From an uncultured Acidimicrobiales bacterium (lineage in GTDB: Bacteria; Actinomycetota; Acidimicrobiia; Acidimicrobiales; Iamiaceae): 7,021 bases of DNA. Position numbers and translations under genes: made by a program. How positions within the stretch are numbered: the stretch's first letter is position 1; the number at the start of each line of letters is the position of its first letter. The stretch is taken from positions 1 through 7,021 of the forward strand of contig CALANQ010000084.1 of the NCBI GenBank assembly GCA_937926025.1, written 5' to 3'. Below the pieces are notes generated by a model. It did no database searches and was not told the DNA's origin. It saw nothing but the letters and a program-made list of their open reading frames with translations. This document shows positions 1 to 6,169 of this stretch, piece after piece.

Positions 1-930
1 GATCCCGTCCTGGTAGATCGGCTCGTTGAAGTACGAGATGTCATCGACGATGACCTTGGCGCCCGAGCTGGCCAGGTTGCGGATCTGGTTGGCGAAGTCG
101 ACGTCGCCGTTGAACGCGGTGGCCACCATGATCGTGGCCCCGGGTGCGAGGTCGTGCACGGCCTGGGCCATCCCTCGGCCCTCGTCGGTGCCCCCGCTGG
201 CCAGGTCGGCCTGGACGACGACCGGGGTGGTGTAGCCGCACGGGTTGCCGGTGCCGGGGAGCTCGCCGTTGCTGACGTCGGTGGCGGCGCCGCCGAGGTT
301 GTTGTACGAGTCCGAGAGCACGCCGATCTTGATGCCGGTGCCGTCGACGCCGTAGGTGGACCGGGCGGTGGCGGCGCCGAGCTGGGTGTCGCCCTCGGAG
401 ATGATGCGGGCGGAGCAGGCGGCGCTGGTGGTGGCACCGTCCTGGCCGAGCGCGGCGGCCAGGCCCTGGAGGTCGGCGCGACCGACCCGGGGCTCGAGCA
501 CCTCCTCCAGCCACTCCACGCCGGGCACGGCGGCCACGGCGTCGATCGCCGATGCGTCGAGGGCGAGGGTCACCAGGTGGTCGGGCGCGCTGCGAGCGGT
601 GATGCGGGCACCGGCGCGGGCCAGGGCCGCCTCGGTGGCGGCGTCGACGTCGGTGAGCCGGGCGTTGGCCAGGAAGGTGCCGTCGGGCTGGTGGAGCAGG
701 GAGCCGGGGCCGGTGGTGGGCAGGCCCGCGATCCGGTTGTCGGCGGACTGGTTGGTGGCGACCGAGGCCGAGGCGGCCAGCTCGGTGAGGCGCTCGGACA
801 CGTTGCCGGCGCGCCGGGCCGGTGCGGCCGCCTGGCCGACGGTGGCCTCGGCGGCCAAGGGGAGGAGGGTGGTAGCAGCCACCACCGACAAGACGAGCGC
901 CGCTCGTCGGATGACCCGCTGCGCTGCCAC
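1..930 (-). CDS. Secreted subtilase/sedolisin-like serine peptidase, N-terminal part (runs off left edge)
   Basis: Reading the minus strand from a GTG at 930 gives 310 codons open to the window edge, so the C-terminal part with the catalytic serine is missing. Residues 1-29 look like a signal peptide: RR at 8-9, a hydrophobic stretch at 10-27, and an AEA-type cleavage site near 27-29, so export is likely. Residues 30-150 resemble a propeptide, with a conserved-looking VPGVEWLEE at 135-143. The peptidase core starts near 190: YGVDGTGIKIGVLSDSYNN at 193-211 supplies the usual first-strand Asp (D207). Next comes DEGRGMAQAVHDLAPGA at 249-265 where classic subtilases have HGTHVAG, then VIVDDISYFNEP at 293-304. 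The family (S8/S53 fold) is clear. The Glu at 250 in place of His resembles sedolisins, which is inference from remembered alignments. GAGGAG lies 6 bases before the GTG. The gene is divergent from the crotonase gene. Substrate unknown. Confidence 0.8.
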   Translation of the reverse strand, partial: MAAQRVIRRAALVLSVVAATTLLPLAAEATVGQAAAPARRAGNVSERLTELAASASVATNQSADNRIAGLPTTGPGSLLHQPDGTFLANARLTDVDAATEAALARAGARITARSAPDHLVTLALDASAIDAVAAVPGVEWLEEVLEPRVGRADLQGLAAALGQDGATTSAACSARIISEGDTQLGAATARSTYGVDGTGIKIGVLSDSYNNLGGAATDVSNGELPGTGNPCGYTTPVVVQADLASGGTDEGRGMAQAVHDLAPGATIMVATAFNGDVDFANQIRNLASSGAKVIVDDISYFNEPIYQDGI

Positions 931-936
931 TGCTTG

Positions 937-942
937 CTCCTC
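937..942 (-). promoter_or_regulatory. Ribosome binding site of the peptidase gene
   Basis: Minus-strand GAGGAG, 6 bases before the GTG at 930. It supports this GTG as the start, which also places the signal peptide at the very N-terminus. Confidence 0.7.
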
Positions 943-973
943 TTCCGCGGTCGCTCCCGACGACCGGACCAAG

Positions 974-979
974 ACGGTA
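974..979 (-). promoter_or_regulatory. Possible -10 element for the peptidase gene
   Basis: Minus-strand TACCGT fits the actinobacterial -10 pattern TANNNT, which is rare by chance in such GC-rich DNA. It would give a 5' leader of roughly 35 bases containing the GAGGAG site. No convincing -35 hexamer is seen 17-19 bases upstream. Confidence 0.3.
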
Positions 980-1083
980 CTTCGGCAGGAGTCCCGGCGG
1001 GGTTGAGGGTCGGGTGCCGGGGATCGCAGCACGGCCGGTCCGAGCGGTGCGATGCTCCTGCTCATGGGGAACGAGGAGCAGCC

Positions 1084-1863
1084 ATGACCGACAAGGTGCG
1101 ACTGGAGGTGGACGGCGCCATCGCCACCATCACCAACGACAACCCGGACAAGCACAACGCGTTCGACGACGAGATGGACCAGCGCCTCTTCGAGATCCTG
1201 GGCGAGCTGCGCCAGCGGTCCGAGATCCGGGCGGTGATCTGGCGGGGCGAAGGCCGGTCGTTCTCCTCGGGGCGGGACGTGGCGGCCATCGGCGGCGGTC
1301 AGGTCACCATGACCCACCACGAGCTGATGACCCGGGGCCACCGCGGCATCCAGCAGATCTTCGACCTCGACGCCCCGATCCTGGTGGCGTGCCAGGGCTG
1401 GTCGATCGGTGCCTCGTTCCAGCGTGCGCTCCTGTGCGACCTGCGCTTCGCCGCCGAGGGGGCTCGTTTCCTGCTGCCCGAGGTGGGCCACGGCGTCATC
1501 CCCGACACGGGCGGCGTCGCCCGGCTCTTCCAGATCTGCGGCCACGGCGTCGCCTCGGACCTGGTCCTCACCGGCCGGCCGATGGACGCTGCGGAGGCCT
1601 ACGCCCACGGCATCGTCTCCCGGGTGGTGCCGGCCGAGGAGCTCGACGCCACCGTGCGCGAGGCCGCCGAGCGCATCGCCGCCGCCCCGGCCGTCACCGT
1701 GGGGATGGCCCGCCGCATCCTCGGCCACCTCGCCGAGCCCGAGGTCCGGTCCTCGATGGCCGAGGAGCTCATCGCCCAGACCTACATCAGCCGGTCCGAC
1801 GACGCCGCGGAGCGCAGGGCCGCCCAGGCGGAGGGGCGCGAGCCCCGCTACACGGGGAGCTGA
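1084..1863 (+). CDS. Enoyl-CoA hydratase/isomerase (crotonase) family protein
   Basis: A 259-residue protein, the usual length for a single-domain crotonase. Such enzymes act on acyl-CoA thioesters in the cytosol. Visible landmarks are NDNPDKHNAFDDEM at 18-31, the first oxyanion-hole loop FSSGRD at 60-65, the second loop SIGASFQRALLCDLRFA at 107-123, LPEVGHGVIPDTGG at 131-144, and the family-typical tail REPRYTGS at 252-259. Compared with rat hydratase, Glu164 is kept (E133) but the Glu144 position is Gln (Q113), and the oxyanion Gly141 position is Ala (A110). Hydratases use both glutamates, whereas enoyl-CoA isomerases work with the second alone, so isomerase or another crotonase reaction is more likely than plain hydration (inference). 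The ATG is preceded by GAGGAG at 1073-1078, 5 bases away. The next gene follows after 2 bases, so the two are surely co-transcribed. Confidence 0.88.
   Translation: MTDKVRLEVDGAIATITNDNPDKHNAFDDEMDQRLFEILGELRQRSEIRAVIWRGEGRSFSSGRDVAAIGGGQVTMTHHELMTRGHRGIQQIFDLDAPILVACQGWSIGASFQRALLCDLRFAAEGARFLLPEVGHGVIPDTGGVARLFQICGHGVASDLVLTGRPMDAAEAYAHGIVSRVVPAEELDATVREAAERIAAAPAVTVGMARRILGHLAEPEVRSSMAEELIAQTYISRSDDAAERRAAQAEGREPRYTGS
1854..1859 (+). promoter_or_regulatory. Ribosome binding site of the dehydrogenase gene, inside the crotonase gene
   Basis: GGGGAG lies in the last codons of the crotonase gene, 6 bases before the GTG at 1866. It selects this GTG as the start and suggests translational coupling of the two genes. 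Confidence 0.6.
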
Positions 1864-1865
1864 CC

Positions 1866-2768
1866 GTGGCCGACGACGCACCCACCCCCGATCCCGCCTA
1901 CCCGGGCCTGCCGGCGCCGCCGCCGCTCGGCTCGTCCGCGCTGCCCGCCGGCACCTTCGCCGACCGGGTCGTGCTGGTGACCGGCGGCGGCACCGGGCTC
2001 GGCAAGGCCATCGCCGCCGAGTTCTCCCGTCTCGGCGCCTCCCTGGTGGTGGCCAGCCGCAAGCCCGAGCACCTGGCGGCCGCCGAGGAGGCGCTGGCCC
2101 CGCTCGGTCCGGTCGCCACCGTGGCCTGCGACATCCGCGACGCCGACCAGATCGCCGGAGCGTTCGATGCGGCCGTCGCTACGTTCGGCCTGCCCGATGT
2201 GCTCATCAACAACGCGGCCGCCAACTTCCCGTCGCCTGCCGAGGACCTGTCGCCCAACGCGTGGCGGACCGTGGTGGACATCACGCTGACCGGCACCTAC
2301 CTGTGCTCCCGGGAGTTCGCTCGGCGCCACATCGCGGCGGGGACCCCGGGTTCCATCGTCGACGTCGGCGCCTCGTACGCGTGGACCGGCGGCCCCGGCT
2401 TCGCCCACTCGGCGGCGGCCAAGGCCGGGGTCAAGAACATGGTGGAGACGCTGGCCGTGGAGTGGGGGCCGTACGGCATCCAGGTCAACGGCCTGGTCCC
2501 CGGCTTGGTCCCGCACGAGGACATGACGGCCGACATCCAGCAGAACCTCCAGCGGAACCGGTCCCACGCGGCGTCGCAGCCGGCGCTGCGGGTGGGCCTG
2601 CCCCGCGAGCTCGGGTGGGCGGCCACGTTCCTGGCGTCGCCCTACGGCAGCTTCATCTCCGGCCACACGCTGGTGGTCGACGGCGCCAACTGGCAGCGCC
2701 GCCACCTGACCAACCCGCCGGTGGTCCCCGTCCGGGAGCAGATGGGCCGAGGCCCGTTCGAGGGCTAG
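1866..2768 (+). CDS. Short-chain dehydrogenase/reductase resembling 2,4-dienoyl-CoA reductase
   Basis: A 300-residue Rossmann-fold oxidoreductase. A Pro/Ala-rich stretch of about 30 residues precedes the cofactor motif TGGGTGLG at 39-46. ASRK at 63-66 follows the second strand, where a basic residue usually favours NADPH. Further marks are ACDIRD at 87-92, INNAAANF at 114-121 and LSPNAW at 128-133. The usual YxxxK pair is absent. Instead Y171, S182 and K186, with N120, reproduce the spacing of Tyr199, Ser210, Lys214 and Asn148 of human mitochondrial DECR1. The LSPNAW and NNAAxNF segments also look like DECR. The expected role is NADPH-dependent reduction of a dienoyl-CoA or related unsaturated acyl-CoA, which fits the crotonase 2 bases upstream; the exact substrate is inference. 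The C-terminus carries VDGANWQRR at 271-279 and about 20 more residues. The gene ends in TAG, overlapping the stop codon of the convergent HAD gene. Confidence 0.88.
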   Translation: MADDAPTPDPAYPGLPAPPPLGSSALPAGTFADRVVLVTGGGTGLGKAIAAEFSRLGASLVVASRKPEHLAAAEEALAPLGPVATVACDIRDADQIAGAFDAAVATFGLPDVLINNAAANFPSPAEDLSPNAWRTVVDITLTGTYLCSREFARRHIAAGTPGSIVDVGASYAWTGGPGFAHSAAAKAGVKNMVETLAVEWGPYGIQVNGLVPGLVPHEDMTADIQQNLQRNRSHAASQPALRVGLPRELGWAATFLASPYGSFISGHTLVVDGANWQRRHLTNPPVVPVREQMGRGPFEG

Positions 2769-3568
2769 GCGCCCAGGCCCAGCAGGTCGGGCACGGAGGC
2801 GAACGACGGCACGGTCCGGTCCGGGGTGCCGTCGGCCGCCTCCACCACCTCGGGCCGGTACTTGCCGGTCCGGACGAGGATGCCGGTGAAGCCGTGAGCC
2901 TGCCCGGCCAGCACGTCGTTCTCGATGTCGTCGCCCACCATCGCCACCCGGTCGGGCGCCAGCCCCAGGTCCGCGGCCGCCGTCTCGAAGAACTCGGCGC
3001 TCGGCTTGCCCACCACGGTGGCCGTCACCCCGGCCGCCCGCTCCAGGGCCGCGACGAACGCGCCGCTGTCCAAGCAGAAGCCGGCGTCGGTCCGCCAGTA
3101 GCGGTTCTGGTGCATGGCCACCAGGTCCGCGCCGTCGAGCAGGAGGCCGACCGCCCGGTTGAGGGCGTCGTAGGAGAACTCGGGTCCGGCCCCGCCCAGC
3201 AGCACCACCTCGGCCGGCTCGTCGTCGGGGACCACGTCGATGGCCTGCAGGTCCTCGGTCAGGTCGCCGCTGTTGAGCAGGTGGCAGCGGGCGCCGGGTC
3301 GGTGGGCGGCGATCCAGGCCGCGGTGGCCACCGGAGCCGTGAAGACCTCGTCGGAGGTGACGGCGATGCCGGCGGCGTCGAGCCGGCGCACGATCTCGGC
3401 CCGGGTGATCGACGTGGTGTTGGTCAGGTACCGCAGGGGCACGCCGGCGTCGTGGAGGCGGGCGATGGCCTCGGGCGCGCCGTCGATGGGCTGCCAGGAG
3501 AGCGTGAGCACGCCGTCGATGTCGATCAGCAGGCCGTCGGTGCCGTCGAGCCGAGCCGGGTCGGTCAT
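2765..3568 (-). CDS. HAD-superfamily phosphatase, subfamily IIA, LHPP-like
   Basis: A 267-residue cytosolic protein with all HAD motifs: motif I DIDGV at 16-20 (nucleophile D16, acid/base D18), motif II LTNTT at 48-52, the motif III lysine in GKPS at 187-190, and motif IV GDDIEND at 212-218. The cap region between 55 and 185 is of the IIA type. LLLDGADLVAMHQNRYW at 142-158, TATVVGKPS and GILVRTGKYRP at 229-239 closely resemble human LHPP, the phospholysine/phosphohistidine/pyrophosphate phosphatase. Bacterial members are generally of unproven substrate, so the activity is inferred as Mg-dependent phosphate-ester or pyrophosphate hydrolysis. The ATG at 3568 places D16 at the expected distance and no later start is plausible. 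It lies 72 bases downstream of the SulP stop on the same strand, so the two may share a transcript, though a promoter-like element sits just before it. Confidence 0.9.
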   Translation of the reverse strand: MTDPARLDGTDGLLIDIDGVLTLSWQPIDGAPEAIARLHDAGVPLRYLTNTTSITRAEIVRRLDAAGIAVTSDEVFTAPVATAAWIAAHRPGARCHLLNSGDLTEDLQAIDVVPDDEPAEVVLLGGAGPEFSYDALNRAVGLLLDGADLVAMHQNRYWRTDAGFCLDSGAFVAALERAAGVTATVVGKPSAEFFETAAADLGLAPDRVAMVGDDIENDVLAGQAHGFTGILVRTGKYRPEVVEAADGTPDRTVPSFASVPDLLGLGA

Positions 3569-3576
3569 GCCCCTTG

Positions 3577-3582
3577 AGGTTA
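3577..3582 (-). promoter_or_regulatory. Possible -10 element for the HAD gene (leaderless start)
   Basis: Minus-strand TAACCT matches TANNNT and ends 8 bases before the ATG at 3568, the distance seen when transcription starts at the start codon itself. The only purine-rich tract (AAGGGG) is 1 base from the ATG, too close to be a normal ribosome site. No clear -35 is seen. Confidence 0.35.
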
Positions 3583-3622
3583 CGGAGCCGGCCGCCCCGA
3601 TCCGACCGTCGCCGCCCGGACG

Positions 3623-3641
3623 CGACAGGTGGCCGACAGGT
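3623..3641. repeat. Short tandem repeat, CGACAGGT twice with an 11-base period
   Basis: CGACAGGT occurs at 3623-3630 and 3634-3641, one helical turn apart. It lies between the SulP stop codon and the HAD gene, and its last base is the first base of the SulP stop triplet. It could be a protein-binding site upstream of the HAD gene or chance in GC-rich DNA. Confidence 0.35.
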
Positions 3642-5443
3642 CAGGCGCCGTCGTCAGGCACCACGTCGGGGTGCGGCGGCGCCCCGGTCCGCTCCTCGGC
3701 CCACTCGACCGCCCGCCCCAGCGTGGGGAACACGTGGCCGGCACCGATCGCATCCAGCAGCCCCGCCCGTTCCGCCACCTCGCGGGCCGGGCCGTGGAGG
3801 TGGGCGATGGCTAGCTCCACGCCCCGTCGGTCGAGGTTGCGCACCAGCTTGTGGAGCTCCTCGCTGGTGGTGATGTCCAGCTCGTCGTTGCTGTCGAGGT
3901 CCAGCACCACGATCTGCACCGGCGGGGCCGTGTCGCCCAGCGCGTGGACGATGGCGTCCTGCATGGACGCGGCGTTGGCGTAGAACAGCGCCGCATCGGG
4001 CTGGATCACCAGGACCCCCGGCACGGGCGCAGCATTGGGGTGGCGGCGGATGTCGGCGAAGGATCCGGGCACCACCGACGACCGCCCCAGGATCGAGATC
4101 GGCGCCCGGCTCGACCGGTAGACGAGCAGCACGACCGAGGCCGTCACCCCGACGATCAGCGCGGGCAGCACGTCGAACACGACGACCGCCCCCATGGTCA
4201 CGACACCCACCCAGAACTCCCGCGGCACGAGCCGGCGGTAGGAGCGCAGCTCGCCGACGCGCATCAGGTGGCTGACGGCGTGGATGATGAGCGCCGCCAG
4301 CACGGCCTGGGGCAGATCGGCGAACAGGGGGGTCAGGGCCACGACCGTGACGATCGAGAGCACCGCGGCCGTCAGCGTCGACACCTGGCTGCGGGCGCCG
4401 GCACCGTCGTTCACCGCACTCTGCGACAGGCTGCCGCCCGCGGCGAGGCCGCCCAGGAGCCCCGAGCCGAGGTTGGCGGCGCCGAGCGCCACCATCTCCT
4501 GGCTGGGATCGATCCGGTGCTCGTGCTCCTCCGCGAACGACTGCGCCGCGCCCAGCGCCTCGCTGAAGATCACCAGCACCATGCCGGCGGCGCTCGGCAG
4601 CAGCACCCACAGGTCCATGGCCCGCACGTCCGGGATCGACGGGTGGGGGAGGCCCCGCGGCAACGAGCCCACCGTGGCCACGCCGTGGTCGGCCAGCCCG
4701 AGCGCGGCGCTGGCCGCGATCGACCCCACCAGCACCAGGAGTCCGGCGGGCGCCTTCGGCGAGACCCGCTCCAGGCCGAACAGGACGGCCAGCGAGATGA
4801 GGCCCACCGCCAGGGTGGCGAGCGACACCTCGTCGAGGTGGCGGACCAGGTGGACGAGCTGGCGGATGGTGTCGCCGCTGCCCTCTTGCACCCCGAACAG
4901 GCTGGGCAGCTGCGTGACGGCCACGAAGGTCGCCAGCCCGAACACGAACCCGAGCATCGCCGGCTTCGACAGGAACGACGTGACGAAGCCCAGCTTCAGC
5001 AGCCCCGCCACCACCAGGATCAGCCCGGCCAGCAGGATCATCCCCGACGCCAGCGCCACGTAGGCCGCCGCATCCTTGGGCTCCAGGGCCGTGACCGTGG
5101 AGAACACCAGCACCGCCGATGCGCTGGTGCCCGCCACCACGAGCTGCCGGCTGGTCCCGAACACCGCGTACAGGCCCAGCGACGCCACCAGCGTGTACAG
5201 GCCGGCCGCAGGCGGCAGGCCGGCCAGGCTGGCGTAGGCGATCATCTCCGGGATCAGCAGGCCCCACACGGTGGCGCCGGCGATCACGTCGAAGCGCAGC
5301 CAGGAGCGCTCGTAGCGGGGCAGCCACCGGGTGATGGGCACGGCCCGGTGCAGGGCGGTGGTCCGGCTCGAGGCCGGCGGGGTGGCCACGGCGGCGAGCG
5401 TACCGGGTGACGTGGCGCCATCCGGGCTGGTCAGAGGCGGCAT
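3641..5443 (-). CDS. SulP-family (SLC26-type) anion transporter with C-terminal STAS domain
   Basis: A 600-residue inner-membrane protein of normal family length. After a Pro/Ala/Ser-rich N-terminus of about 45 residues, the transport domain begins with RFDVIAGATVWGLLIPEM at 50-67. The SulP signature AYASLAGLPPAAGLY is at 69-83, with FGTSRQLVVAGTSAS at 95-109. Roughly a dozen hydrophobic segments follow to about 442, including the conserved GGSLSQSAVNDGAGARSQ at 336-353. A STAS domain occupies about 475-585, with VLDLDSNDELDITTSEEL at 513-530 as its central strand and helix. Family members carry sulfate, bicarbonate or dicarboxylates, usually with H+ or Na+. No sulfate-assimilation or carbonic anhydrase gene is nearby, so the substrate is open. 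The ATG at 5443 has no good ribosome site; a GTG at codon 19 (5389) would also keep the whole domain. The start is therefore uncertain. Confidence 0.92.
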   Translation of the reverse strand: MPPLTSPDGATSPGTLAAVATPPASSRTTALHRAVPITRWLPRYERSWLRFDVIAGATVWGLLIPEMIAYASLAGLPPAAGLYTLVASLGLYAVFGTSRQLVVAGTSASAVLVFSTVTALEPKDAAAYVALASGMILLAGLILVVAGLLKLGFVTSFLSKPAMLGFVFGLATFVAVTQLPSLFGVQEGSGDTIRQLVHLVRHLDEVSLATLAVGLISLAVLFGLERVSPKAPAGLLVLVGSIAASAALGLADHGVATVGSLPRGLPHPSIPDVRAMDLWVLLPSAAGMVLVIFSEALGAAQSFAEEHEHRIDPSQEMVALGAANLGSGLLGGLAAGGSLSQSAVNDGAGARSQVSTLTAAVLSIVTVVALTPLFADLPQAVLAALIIHAVSHLMRVGELRSYRRLVPREFWVGVVTMGAVVVFDVLPALIVGVTASVVLLVYRSSRAPISILGRSSVVPGSFADIRRHPNAAPVPGVLVIQPDAALFYANAASMQDAIVHALGDTAPPVQIVVLDLDSNDELDITTSEELHKLVRNLDRRGVELAIAHLHGPAREVAERAGLLDAIGAGHVFPTLGRAVEWAEERTGAPPHPDVVPDDGA

Positions 5444-5446
5444 CGC

Positions 5447-5452
5447 TACGCT
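5447..5452 (+). promoter_or_regulatory. Possible -10 element for the GAP/nitroreductase operon
   Basis: TACGCT fits TANNNT and would start a transcript near 5459, leaving a leader of about 37 bases that contains the AGGAGG site. It lies just upstream of the SulP ATG in the divergent gap. No -35 match is seen. Confidence 0.25.
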
Positions 5453-5480
5453 CGGCGGGGGTGCGCGCGGGCGTGCCGCC

Positions 5481-5486
5481 AGGAGG
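5481..5486 (+). promoter_or_regulatory. Ribosome binding site of the GAP-family gene
   Basis: AGGAGG, the strongest Shine-Dalgarno match in the window, lies 10 bases before the ATG at 5497. It argues against the longer reading from an ATG at 5407, which would add 30 non-membrane residues and overlap the SulP gene. Confidence 0.7.
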
Positions 5487-5496
5487 GGTGCAGGCG

Positions 5497-6168
5497 ATGG
5501 TGATCCAGGCGATCGGGAGTTTCCTGCCAGCGGCCGTGGGCGTGGCGATCAGCCCGATCCCCATCATCGCCGTGGTGCTGATGCTCGGGACGCCGCGCGC
5601 CCGTTCCGACGGTCCTGCGTTCGCCGCCGGCTGGATGCTCGGCATGGTCGCGGTGTCCGTGGTGGTGCTGCTGCTGACCAGCACGGCCGACACCAGCAGC
5701 AGCGCCTCCGACAGCGTGAACTGGGTCAAGGTCGGCCTCGGCATCCTGTTCCTGGTGCTGGCCAAGAAGCAGTGGTCGTCGCGGCCGGCCGAGGGCGAGG
5801 AGCCCGAGATGCCGGGCTGGATGCAGAAGGTCGACGAGCTGCCGCCGGGCAAGGCGTTCACCCTGGGTGCCGCGCTGTCGGGTCTCAACCCCAAGAACCT
5901 GGCCCTCACCGCCGCTGCGGCGGCCACGATCTCCCAGGCCGGCCTCGGCACCAGCGACACGCTCATCGCCGTGGCCGTGTTCGTGCTCATCGCGTCGATC
6001 ACGGTGGTGGGCGCCGTGGTCTTCTACCTGGTGGCCGAGGACAAGGCGAAGGCGCCGCTGGCCTCCATCAAGGAGTTCATGGCCGAGCACAACACCGTGA
6101 TCATGATGGTGATCCTCATCGTGCTGGGCGCCAAGCTGCTGGGCGACGGCTTCGGCGGGCTGGGCTGA
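5497..6168 (+). CDS. GAP/Sap-family membrane protein (sulfolipid-1-addressing-protein-like)
   Basis: A 223-residue polytopic membrane protein. Predicted membrane segments by eye are about 8-30, 40-60, 76-91, 121-147, 153-181 and 199-218. A charged cytosol-like loop lies at 89-119 (AKKQWSSRPAEGEEPEMPGW). Family-like marks are VAISPIPIIAVVLML at 16-30, the TPRAR turn at 32-36, FAAGWMLGM at 42-50, and SGLNPKNLALTAAAAATI at 128-145. These match the actinobacterial GAP family, whose named member is the mycobacterial sulfolipid-1-addressing protein; the fold also recalls LysE-type exporters. A role in moving a lipid or small metabolite across the membrane is inferred, and the substrate is unknown. 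The start was chosen by the AGGAGG site. The gene is divergent from SulP across 53 bases, and the nitroreductase GTG comes 1 base after its TGA, so the two form an operon. Confidence 0.82.
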   Translation: MVIQAIGSFLPAAVGVAISPIPIIAVVLMLGTPRARSDGPAFAAGWMLGMVAVSVVVLLLTSTADTSSSASDSVNWVKVGLGILFLVLAKKQWSSRPAEGEEPEMPGWMQKVDELPPGKAFTLGAALSGLNPKNLALTAAAAATISQAGLGTSDTLIAVAVFVLIASITVVGAVVFYLVAEDKAKAPLASIKEFMAEHNTVIMMVILIVLGAKLLGDGFGGLG

Positions 6169-6169
6169 C

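Noticed and set aside
154..1863. A 569-codon plus-strand frame joining the left region to the crotonase
   Set aside because: Its first 310 codons are the mirror of the peptidase gene, give Gly/Ala/Arg-rich sequence with no family features, and happen to be in frame with the crotonase. The ATG at 1084 has its own GAGGAG site and gives the normal crotonase length.
1409..3577. A 722-codon plus-strand frame across the crotonase, reductase and HAD genes
   Set aside because: Low-complexity Arg/Pro/Gly translation lying over three well-recognised genes in other frames; a GC-rich shadow.
3851..5410. A 519-codon plus-strand frame opposite the SulP gene
   Set aside because: His/Gln/Arg/Gly-rich translation typical of the antisense of a hydrophobic GC-rich gene; no motif or ribosome site supports it.
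5407..5496. A longer start for the GAP-family gene at the ATG at 5407
   Set aside because: It would add 30 residues unlike the family, overlap the SulP start, and ignore the AGGAGG site placed for the ATG at 5497.
3654..6002. A 782-codon minus-strand frame spanning the SulP and GAP genes
   Set aside because: It overlaps two clearly conserved membrane proteins in another frame or strand and has Arg/Gly/Ala-rich composition without any motif.
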